Positions 16,601 to 29,399 of a stretch of 64,000 nucleotides of DNA are shown here, one piece after another. The stretch lies in contig JAVIAB010000041.1 in the NCBI GenBank assembly GCA_032433765.1, forward strand, positions 80,624,428 through 80,688,427, given 5' to 3'. The notes beneath the pieces are model-generated. The model was not told the origin of the DNA. It searched no databases and was given only the letters and a program-made list of their open reading frames with translations. The DNA comes from Megaustenia siamemsis. Lineage: Eukaryota; Mollusca; Gastropoda; Stylommatophora; Ariophantidae. Numbering within the stretch: position 1 is the first letter of the stretch; every line of letters starts with the position of its first letter. Position numbers and translations under genes: made by a program.

Positions 16601-18440
16601 AAACTAACATTAGATGGAAACAGAGCAAACTAACAATCGATGGAAACAGAGCAAACTAACAATCGATGGAAACAGAGCAAACTAACAATATATGGAAACA
16701 GAGCAAACTAACAATAGATGGAAACAGAATAAACTAACAATTGATGGAAACAACAAACTAACAATACATGGAAACAGAGCAAACTAACAATAGATGGAAA
16801 CAGAGCAAACTAACAACCGATGGAAACAGAGCAAACTAACAATCGATGGAAACAACAAACTAACAATATATGGAAACAGAGCAAACTAACAACCGATGGA
16901 AACAGAGCAAACTAACAATAGATGAAAACAGAACAAACTAACAACCGATGGAAACAACAAACTAACAATAGATGGAAACAGAACAAACTAACAACCGATG
17001 GAAACAGAGCAAACTAACAATCGATGGAAACAGAGCAAACTAACAACCGATGGAAACAACAAACTAACAATAGATGGAAACAGAGCAAACTAACAATCGA
17101 TGGAAACAGAGCTAACTAACAATCGATAGAAACAACAAAATAACAATAGATGGAAACAGAACAAACTAACAATAGATGGAAACAGAGCAAACTAACAATA
17201 GATGGAAACAGAAAAAATTAACAATAGATGGAAACAGAACAAACTAACAATAGATGGAAACAACAAACTAACAATAGATGGAAACAACAAACTAACAATA
17301 GATGGAAACAGAAAAAATTAACAATAGATGGAAACAGAACAAACTAACAATAGATGGAAACAACAAACTAACAATAGATGGAAACAACAAACTAACAATA
17401 GATGGAAACAACAAACTAACAATAGATGGAAACAACAAACTAACAATCGATGGAAACAGAGCAAACTAACAATAGATGGAAACAGAACAAACTAACAATA
17501 GATGGAAACAGAACAAACTAACAATAGATGGAAACAACAAACTAACAATAGATGGAAACAACAAACTAACAATAGATGGAAACAACAAACTAACAATAGA
17601 TGGAAACAACAAACTAACAATAGATGGAAACAACAAACTAACAATCGATGGAAACAGCAAACTAACAATCGATGGAAACAACAAACTAACAATCGATGGA
17701 AACAACAAACTAACAATCGATGTAAACAGAGCAAACTAACAATAGATGGAAACAACAAACTAACAATCGATGGAAACAACAAACTAACAATCGATGGAAA
17801 CAGAGCAAACTAACAATAGATGGAAACAACAAACTAACAATCGATGGAAACAACAAACTAACATTCGATGGAAACAGAGCAAACTAACAATAGATGGAAA
17901 CAACAAACTAACAATCGATGGAAACAGAACAAACTAACAATAGATGGAAATAACAAACTAACAATAGATGGAAACAGAGCAAACTAACAATAGATGGAAA
18001 CAACAAACTAACAATAGATGGGAACAGAGCAAACTAACAATAGGTGGAAACAACAAACTAACAATAGGTGGAAACAACAAACTAACAATAGATGGAAACA
18101 ACAAACTAACAATAGATGGGAACAGAGCAAACTAACAATAGATGGAAACAACAAATTAACAATAGGTGGAAACAACAAACTAACAATAGATGGAAACAAC
18201 AAACTAACAATAGGTGGAAACAACAAACTAACAATACATGGAAACAACAAACTAACAATAGATGGAAACAACAAACTAACAATAGATGGAAACAACAAAC
18301 TAACAATAGATGGAAACAACAAACTAACAATAGATGGAAACAACAAACTAACAATCGATGGAAACAACAAACTAACAATAGATGGAAACAGAGCAAACTA
18401 ACAATAGATGGAAACAACAAACTAACAATCGATGGAAACA
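10857..18440 (+). repeat. 7.6-kb segmental duplication within the array (copy 1)
   Basis: This block corresponds to 19777-27010. The offset is 8920 bp up to about 13.4 kb and about 8570-8576 bp from 13.98 kb on. The right copy therefore lacks about 350 bp, equivalent to the TGGGAACAG-rich monomers around 13.45-13.8 kb. Landmarks are GCAAACTATT at 11655 and 20575, AACGGAGC at 13985 and 22561, and CAGAAAAAATT at 15301 and 23875. The match ends at about 18441/27011. Confidence 0.75.
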
Positions 18441-19776
18441 GAACAAACTAACAATATATGGAAACAGAACAAACTAACATTAGATGGAAACAGAGCAAAC
18501 TAACAATCGATGGAAACAGAGCAAACTAACAATCGATGGAAACAGAGCAAACTAACAATCGATGGAAACAGAGCAAACTATCAATATATGGAAACAGAGC
18601 AAACTAACAATATATGGAAACAGAACAAACTAACATTAGATGGAAACAGAGCAAACTAACAATCGATGGAAACAGAGCAAACTAACAATCGATGGAAACA
18701 GAGCAAACTAACAATATATGGAAACAGAGCAAACTAACAATAGATGGAAACAGAATAAACTAACAATTGATGGAAACAACAAACCAACAATACATGGAAA
18801 CAGAGCAAACTAACAATAGATGGAAACAGAGCAAACTAACAACCGATGGAAACAGAGCAAACTAACAATCGATGGAAACAACAAACTAACAATATATGGA
18901 AACATAGCAAACTAACAACCGATGGAAACAGAGCAAACTAACAATAGATGGAAACAGAACAAACTAACAACCGATGGAAACAACAAACTAACAATAGATG
19001 GAAACAGAACAAACTAACAACCGATGGAAACAGAGCAAACTAACAATCGATGGAAACAGAGCTAACTAACAATTGATAGAAACAACAAAATAACAATAGA
19101 TGGAAACAGAACAAACTAACAATAGATGGAAACAGAGCAAACTAACAATAGATGGAAACAGAAAAAATTAACAATAGATGGAAACAGAACAAACTAACAA
19201 TAGATGGAAACAACAAACTAACAATAGATGAAAACAACAAACTAACAATAGATGGAAACAACAAACTAACAATAGATGGAAACAACAAACTAACAATAGA
19301 TGGAAACAGAACAAACTAACAATAGATGGAAACAACAAACTAACAATAGATGGAAACAACAAACTAACAATAGATGGAAACAACAAACTAACAATCGATG
19401 GAAACAGAGCAAACTAACAATAGATGGAAACAGAACAAACTAACAATAGATGGAAACAGAACAAACTAACAATAGATGGAAACAACAAACTAACAATAGA
19501 TGGAAACAACAAACTAACAATAGATGGAAACAACAAACTAACAATAGATGGAAACAACAAACTAACAATAGATGGAAACAACAAACTAACAATAGATGGA
19601 AACAACAAACTAACAATCGATGGAAACAGAGCAAACTAACAATCAATGGAAACAGAGCAAACTAACAATATATGGAAACAGAGCAAACTAACAATCGATG
19701 GAAACAGAGCAAACTAACAATCGAAGGAAACAACAAACTAACAATATATGGAAACAGAGCAAATTAACAATCGAAG

Positions 19777-22700
19777 GAAACAACAAACTAACAATATATG
19801 GAAACAGAGCAAACTAACAATCGAAGGAAACAACAAACTAACAATATATGGAAACAGAGCAAACTAACAATCGATGGAAACAGAGCAAACTAACAATATA
19901 TGGAAACAGAGCAAACTAACAATCGATGGAAACAGAGCAAACTAACAATCGAAGGAAACAACAAACTAACAATATATGGAAACAGAGCAAACTAACGATC
20001 GAAGGAAACAACAAACTAACAATATATGGAAACAGAGCAAACTAACAATCAATGGAAACAGAGCAAACTAACAATATATGGAAACAGAGCAAACTAACAA
20101 TCGATGGAAACAGAGCAAACTAACAATCGAAGGAAACAACAAACTAACAATATATGGAAACAGAGCAAATTAACAATCGAAGGAAACAACAAACTAACAA
20201 TAGATGGAAACAGAGCAAACTAACAATCGATGGAAACAACAAACTAACAATATATGGAAACGGAGCAAACTAAAAATCGATGGAAACAGAGCAAATTAAC
20301 AATCGATGGAAACAAAGCAAACTAACAATATATGGAAACAGAGCAAACTAATAATAGATGGAAACAGAGCAAACTAACAATCGATGGAAACAGAGCAAAC
20401 TAACAATAGATGGAAACAACAAACTAACAATATATGGAAACAGAGCAAACTAAAAATCGATGGAAACAGAGCAAATTAACAATCGATGGAAACAAAGCAA
20501 ACTAACAATATATGGAAACAGAGCAAACTAACAACCGATGGAAACAGAGCAAACTAACAATCGATGGAAACAGAGCAAACTATTAATATATGGAAACAGA
20601 ACAAACTAACAATAGATGGAAACAGAGCAAACTAACAATATATGGAAACAGAGCAAACTAACAATCGATGGAAACAGAGCAAACTATCAATATATGGAAA
20701 CAGAGCAAACTAACAATATATGGAAACAGAGCAAACTAACAATAGATGGAAACAGAGCAAACTAACAATCGATGGAAACAGAGCAAACTATCAATATATG
20801 GAAACAGAGCAAACTAACAATCGATGGAAACAAAGCAAACTAACAATATATGGAAACAGAGCAAACTAACAATAGATGGAAACAGAGCAAACTAACAATC
20901 GATGGAAACAGAGCAAACTATCAATATATGGAAACAGAGCAAACTAACAATATATGGAAACAGAACAAACTAACATTAGATGGAAACAGAGCAAACTAAC
21001 AATCGATGGAAACAGAGCAAACTAACAATCGATGGAAACAGAGCAAACTAACAATATATGGAAACAGAGCAAACTAACAATAGATGGAAACAGAATAAAC
21101 TAACAATTGATGGAAATAACAAACTAACAATACATGGAAACAGAGCAAACTAACAATAGATGGAAACAGAGCAAACTAACAACCGATGGAAACAGAGCAA
21201 ACTAACAATCGATGGAATTAACAAACTAACAATATATGGAAACAGAGCAAACTAACAACCGATGGAAACAGAGCAAACTAACAATAGATGGAAACAGAAC
21301 AAACTAACAACCGATGGAAACAACAAACTAACAATAGATGGAAACAGAACAAACTAACAACCGATGGAAATAGAGCAAACTAACAATAGATGGAAACAGA
21401 GCAAACTAACAACCGATGGAAACAACAAACTAACAATAGATGGAAACAGAGCAAACTAACAATCGATGGAAACAGAGCTAACTAACAATCGATAGAAACA
21501 ACAAAATAACAATAGATGGAAACAGAACAAACTAACAATAGATGGAAACAGAGCAAACTAACAATAGATGGAAACAGAAAAAAATAACAATAGATGGAAA
21601 CAGAACAAACTAACAATAGATGGAAACAACAAACTAATAATAGATGGAAACAACAAACTAACAATAGATGGAAACAACAAACTAACAATAGATGGAAACA
21701 GAACAAACTAACAATAGATGGAAACAACAAACTAACAATAGATGGAAACAACAAACTAACAATAGATGGAAACAACAAACTAACAATCGATGGAAACAGA
21801 GCAAACTAACAATAGATGGAAACAGAACAAACTAACAATAGATGGAAACAGAACAAACTAACAATAGATGGAAACAACAAACTAACAATAGATGGAAACA
21901 ACAAACTAACAATAGATGGAAACAACAAACTAACAATAGATGGAAACAACAAACTATCAATAGATGGAAACAACAAACTAACAATAGATGGAAACAACAA
22001 ACTAACAATCGATGGAAACAGCAAACTAACAATCGATGGAAATAACAAACTAACAATCGATGGAAACAACAAACTAACAATCGATGTAAACAGAGCAAAC
22101 TAACAATAGATGGAAACAACAAACTAACAATCGATGGAAACAACAAACTAACAATCGATGGAAACAGAGCAAACTAACAATAGATGGAAACAACAAACTA
22201 ACAATCAATGGAAACAACAAACTAACAATCGATGGAAACAGAGCAAACTAACAATAGATGGAAACAACAAACTAACAAACGATGGAAACAGAACAAACTA
22301 ACAATAGATGGAAATAACAAACTAACAATAGATGGAAACAGAGCAAACTAACAATAGATGGAAACAACAAACTAACAATAGATGGAAACAACAAACTAAC
22401 ACTAGGTGGAAACAACAAACTAACAATATATGGAAACAGAGCAAATTAACAATCGAAGGAAACAACAAACTAACAATAGATGGAAACAGAGCAAACTAAC
22501 AATCGATGGAAACAGAGCAAACTAACAATCGATGGAAACAACAAACTAACAATATATGGAAACGGAGCAAACTAAAAATCGATGGAAACAGAGCAAATTA
22601 ACAATCGATGGAAACAAAGCAAACTAACATAATATGGAAACAGAGCAAACTAATAATAGATGGAAACAGAGCAAACTAACAATCGATGGAAACAGAGCAA

Positions 22701-25700
22701 ACTAACAATAGATGGAAACAACAAACTAACAATATATGGAAACAGAACAAACTAAAAATCGATGGAAACAGAGCAAATTAACAATCGATGGAAACAAAGC
22801 AAACTAACAATATATGGAAACAGAGCAAACTAACAACCGATGGAAACAGAGCAAACTAACAATCGATGGAAACAGAGCAAACTATCAATATATGGAAACA
22901 GAGCAAACTAACAATAGATGGAAACAGAGCAAACTAACAATAGATGGAAACAGAGCAAACTAACAATAGATGGAAACAGAGCAAACTATCAATATATGGA
23001 AACAGAGCAAACTAACAATATATGGAAACAGAGCAAACTAACAATAGATGAAAACAGAGCAAACTAACAATCGATGGAAACAGAGCAAACTATCAATATA
23101 TGGAAACAGAGCAAACTAACAATCGATGGAAACAAAGCAAACTAACAATATATGGAAACAGAGCAAACTAACAATAGATGGAAACAGAGCAAACTAACAA
23201 TCGATGGAAACAGAGCAAACTATCAATATATGGAAACAGAGCAAACTAACAATATATGGAAACAGAACAAACTAACATTAGATGGAAACAGAGCAAACTA
23301 ACAATCGATGGAAACAGAGCAAACTAACAATCGATGGAAACAGAGCAAACTAACAATATATGGAAACAGAGCAAACTAACAATAGATGGAAACAGAATAA
23401 ACTAACAATTGATGGAAACAACAAACTAACAATACATGGAAACAGAGCAAACTAACAATAGATGGAAACAGAGCAAACTAACAACCGATGGAAACAGAGC
23501 AAACTAACAATCGATGGAAACAACAAACTAACAATATATGGAAACAGAGCAAACTAACAACCGATGGAAACAGAGCAAACTAACAATAGATGGAAACAGA
23601 ACAAACTAACAACCGATGGAAACAACAAACTAACAATAGATGGAAACAGAACAAACTAACAACCGATGGAAACAGAGCAAACTAACAATCGATGGAAACA
23701 GAGCAAACTAACAACCGATGGAAACAACAAACTAACAATAGATGGAAACAACAAACTAACAATCGATGGAAACAGAGCTAACTAACAATCGATAGAAACA
23801 ACAAAATAACAATAGATGGAAACAGAACAAACTAACAATAGATGGAAACAGAGCAAACTAACAATAGATGGAAACAGAAAAAATTAACAATAGATGGAAA
23901 CAGAGCAAACTAACAATAGGTGGAAACAACAAACTAACAATAGATGGGAACAGAGCAAACTAACAATAGGTGGAAACAACAAACTAACAATAGGTGGAAA
24001 CAACAAACTAACAATAGATGGAAACAACAAACTAACAATAGATGGGAACAGAGCAAACTAACAATAGATGGAAACAACAAATTAACAATAGGTGGAAACA
24101 ACAAACTAACAATAGATGGAAACAACAAACAACCAATAGATGGGAACAGAGCAAACTAACAATAGATGGAAACAACAAACTAACAATAGGTGGAAACAAC
24201 AAACTAACAATAGATGGAAACAACAAACTAACAATAGATGGGAACAGAGCAAACTAACAATAGGTGGAAACAACAAACTAACAATAGATGGAAACAACAA
24301 ACTAACACTAGGTGGAAACAACAAACTAACAATATATGGAAACAGAGCAAATTAACAATCGAAGGAAACAACAAACTAACAATAGATGGAAACAGAGCAA
24401 ACTAACAATCGATGGAAACAGAGCAAACTAACAATCGATGGAAACAACAAACTAACAATATATGGAAACGGAGCAAACTAAAAATCGATGGAAACAGAGC
24501 AAATTAACAATCGATGGAAACAAAGCAAACTAACATAATATGGAAACAGAGCAAACTAATAATAGATGGAAACAGAGCAAACTAACAATCGATGGAAACA
24601 GAGCAAACTAACAATAGATGGAAACAACAAACTAACAATATATGGAAACAGAGCAAACTAACAATCGATGGAAACAGAGCAAATTAACAATCGATGGAAA
24701 CAAAGCAAACTAACAATATATGGAAACAGAGCAAACTAACAACCGATGGAAACAGAGCAAACTAACAATCGATGGAAACAGAGCAAACTATCAATATATG
24801 GAAACAGAGCAAACTAACAATAGATGGAAACAGAGCAAACTAACAATAGATGGAAACAGACCAAACTAACAATCGATGGAAACAGAGCAAACTATCAATA
24901 TATGGAAACAGAGCAAACTAACAATATATGGAAACCGAGCAAACTAACAATAGATGGAAACAGAGCAAACTAACAATCGATGGAAACAGAGCAAACTATC
25001 AATATATGGAAACAGAGCAAACTAACAATCGATGGAAACAAAGCAAACTAACAATATATGGAAACAGAGCAAACTAACAATAGATGGAAACAGAGCAAAC
25101 TAACAATCGATGGAAACAGAGCAAACTATCAATATATGGAAACAGAGCAAACTAACAATATATGGAAACAGAACAAACTAACATTAGATGGAAACAGAGC
25201 AAACTAACAATCGATGGAAACAGAGCAAACTAACAATCGATGGAAACAGAGCAAACTAACAATATATGGAAACAGAGCAAACTAACAATAGATGGAAACA
25301 GAATAAACTAACAATTGATGGAAACAACAAACTAACAATACATGGAAACAGAGCAAACTAACAATAGATGGAAACAGAGCAAACTAACAACCGATGGAAA
25401 CAGAGCAAACTAACAATCGATGGAAACAACAAACTAACAATATATGGAAACAGAGCAAACTAACAACCGATGGAAACAGAGCAAACTAACAATAGATGGA
25501 AACAGAACAAACTAACAACCGATGGAAACAACAAACTAACAATAGATGGAAACAGAACAAACTAACAACCGATGGAAACAGAGCAAACTAACAATCGATG
25601 GAAACAGAGCAAACTAACAACCGATGGAAACAACAAACTAACAATAGATGGAAACAGAGCAAACTAACAATCGATGGAAACAGAGCTAACTAACAATCGA

Positions 25701-27010
25701 TAGAAACAACAAAATAACAATAGATGGAAACAGAACAAACTAACAATAGATGGAAACAGAGCAAACTAACAATAGATGGAAACAGAAAAAATTAACAATA
25801 GATGGAAACATAACAAACTAACAATAGATGGAAACAACAAACTAACAATAGATGGAAACAACAAACTAACAATAGATGGAAACAACAAACTAACAATAGA
25901 TGGAAACAACAAACTAACAATAGATGGAAACAGAACAAACTAACAATAGATGGAAACAACAAACTAACAATAGATGGAAACAACAAACTAACAATAGATG
26001 GAAACAACAAACTAACAATCGATGGAAACAGAGCAAACTAACAATAGATGGAAACAGAACAAACTAACAATAGATGGAAACAGAACAAACTAACAATAGA
26101 TGGAAACAACAAACTAACAATAGATGGAAACAACAAACTAACAATAGATGGAAACAACAAACTAACAATAGATGGAAACAACAAACTAACAATAGATGGA
26201 AACAACAAACTAACAATCGATGGAAACAGCAAACTAACAATCGATGGAAACAACAAACTAACAATCGATGGAAACAACAAACTAACAATCGATGTAAACA
26301 GAGCAAACTAACAATAGATGGAAACAACAAACTAACAATCGATGGAAACAACAAACTAACAATCGATGGAAACAGAGCAAACTAACAATAGATGGAAACA
26401 ACAAACTAACAATCGATGGAAACAACAAACTAACAATCGATGGAAACAGAGCAAACTAACAATAGATGGAAACAACAAACTAACAATCGATGGAAACAGA
26501 ACAAACTAACAATAGATGGAAATAACAAACTAACAATAGATGGAAACAGCAAACTAACAATAGATGGAAACAACAAACTAACAATAGATGGGAACAGAGC
26601 AAACTAACAATAGGTGGAAACAACAAACTAACAATAGGTGGAAACAACAAACTAACAATAGATGGAAACAACAAACTAACAATAGATGGGAACAGAGCAA
26701 ACTAACAATAGATGGAAACAACAAATTAACAATAGGTGGAAACAACAAACTAACAATAGATGGAAACAACAAACTAACAATAGGTGGAAACAACAAACTA
26801 ACAATACATGGAAACAACAAACTAACAATAGATGGAAACAACAAACTAACAATAGATGGAAACAACAAACTAACAATAGATGGAAACAACAAACTAACAA
26901 TAGATGGAAACAACAAACTAACAATCGATGGAAACAACAAACTAACAATAGATGGAAACAGAGCAAACTAACAATAGATGGAAACAACAAACTAACAATC
27001 GATGGAAACA
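19777..27010 (+). repeat. 7.2-kb segmental duplication within the array (copy 2)
   Basis: This is the right-hand copy of the block at 10857-18440. It carries the same order of rare monomer variants, with a deletion of about 350 bp near 22.37 kb and scattered single-base differences, for example an ACCGAGC monomer near 24935. Confidence 0.75.
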
Positions 27011-29370
27011 ACAAACTAACAATAGATGGAAACAACAAACTAACAATAGATGGAAACAACAAACTAACAATAGATGGAAACAACAAACTAACAATAGATG
27101 GAAACAACAAACTAACAATAGATGGAAACAACAAACTAACAATAGATGGAAACAGTGCAAACTAACAATAGATGGAAACAACAAACTAATAATCGATGGA
27201 AACAACAAATTAACAATAGATGGAAACAACAAACTAACAATAGATGGAAACAACAAACTAACAATAGATGGAAACAACAAACTAACAATCGATGGAAACA
27301 ACAAACTAACAATAGATGGAAACAACAAACTAACAATCGATGGAAACAACAAACTAACAATAGATGGAAACAACAAAATAACAATAGATGGAAACAGAGC
27401 AAACTAACAATCGATGGAAACAGAACAAACTAACAATAGATGGAAACAGAAAAAACTAACAATAGATGGAAACAACAAACTAACAATAGATGGAAACAGA
27501 GCAAACTAACAATCGATGGAAACAACAAACTAACAATAGATGGAAACAGAGCAAACTAACAATAGATGGAAACAGAAAAAATTAACAATAGATGGAAACA
27601 GAACAAACTAACAATAGATGGAAACAACAAACTAACAATAGATGGAAACAACAAACTAACAATAGATGGAAACAACAAACTAACAATAGATGGAAACAAC
27701 AAACTAACAATAGATGGAAACAGAACAAACTAACAATAGATGGAAACAACAAACTAACAATAGATGGAAACAACAAACTAACAATAGATGGAAACAACAA
27801 ACTAACAATCGATGGAAACAGAGCAAACTAACAATAGATGGAAACAGAACAAACTAACAATAGATGGAAACAGAACAAACTAACAATAGATGGAAACAAC
27901 AAACTAACAATAGATGGAAACAACAAACTAACAATAGATGGAAACAACAAACTAACAATAGATGGAAACAACAAACTAACAATAGATGGAAACAACAAAC
28001 TAACAATCGATGGAAACAGCAAACTAACAATCGATGGAAACAACAAACTAACAATCGATGGAAACAACAAACTAACAATCGATGTAAACAGAGCAAACTA
28101 ACAATAGATGGAAACAACAAACTAACAATCGATGGAAACAACAAACTAACAATCGATGGAAACAGAGCAAACTAACAATAGATGGAAACAACAAACTAAC
28201 AATCGATGGAAACAACAAACTAACAATCGATGGAAACAGAGCAAACTAACAATAGATGGAAACAACAAACTAACAATCGATGGAAACAGAACAAACTAAC
28301 AATAGATGGAAATAACAAACTAACAATAGATGGAAACAGCAAACTAACAATAGATGGAAACAACAAACTAACAATAGATGGGAACAGAGCAAACTAACAA
28401 TAGGTGGAAACAACAAACTAACAATAGGTGGAAACAACAAACTAACAATAGATGGAAACAACAAACTAACAATAGATGGGAACAGAGCAAACTAACAATA
28501 GATGGAAACAACAAATTAACAATAGGTGGAAACAACAAACTAACAATAGATGGAAACAACAAACTAACAATAGGTGGAAACAACAAACTAACAATACATG
28601 GAAACAACAAACTAACAATAGATGGAAACAACAAACTAACAATAGATGGAAACAACAAACTAACAATAGATGGAAACAACAAACTAACAATAGATGGAAA
28701 CAACAAACTAACAATCGATGGAAACAACAAACTAACAATAGATGGAAACAGAGCAAACTAACAATAGATGGAAACAACAAACTAACAATCGATGGAAACA
28801 ACAAACTAACAATAGATGGAAACAACAAACTAACAATAGATGGAAACAACAAACTAACAATAGATGGAAACAACAAACTAACAATAGATGGAAACAACAA
28901 ACTAACAATAGATGGAAACAACAAACTAACAATAGATGGAAACAGAGCAAACTAACAATAGATGGAAACAACAAACTAACAATCGATGGAAACAACAAAT
29001 TAACAATAGATGGAAACAACAAACTAACAATAGATGGAAACAACAAACTAACAATAGATGGAAACAACAAACTAACAATCGATGGAAACAACAAACTAAC
29101 AATAGATGGAAACAACAAACTAACAATCGATGGAAACAACAAACTAACAATAGATGGAAACAACAAAATAACAATAGATGGAAACAGAGCAAACTAACAA
29201 TCGATGGAAACAGAACAAACTAACAATAGATGGAAACAGAAAAAACTAACAATAGATGGAAACAACAAACTAACAATAGATGGAAACAGAGCAAACTAAC
29301 AATCGATGGAAACAACAAACTAACAATAGATGGAAACAACAAACTAACAATAGATGGAAACAGAGCAAAC
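25780..29370 (+). repeat. Second pair of tandem 1.79-kb higher-order units
   Basis: About 25780-27570 and 27570-29360 match at an offset of exactly 1790 bp. Examples are AACAGAAAAA at 25781 and 27571, and the series of 24-bp monomers starting at 26038 and 27828. The left copy has private changes near 27150-27190 (CAGTGC and AATAATCG) that are absent from the right copy. This pair is rich in 24-bp monomers, so long frames on both strands stay open. Confidence 0.8.
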
Positions 29371-29399
29371 TAACAATAGATGGAAACAACAAACTAACA

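Noticed and set aside
8..29223. Dozens of open frames on both strands in the 24/26-bp array
   Set aside because: They arise from stop-free 24-bp monomers (a multiple of three) and end at each 26-bp monomer. There are no domains, no codon signal and no conserved start context.
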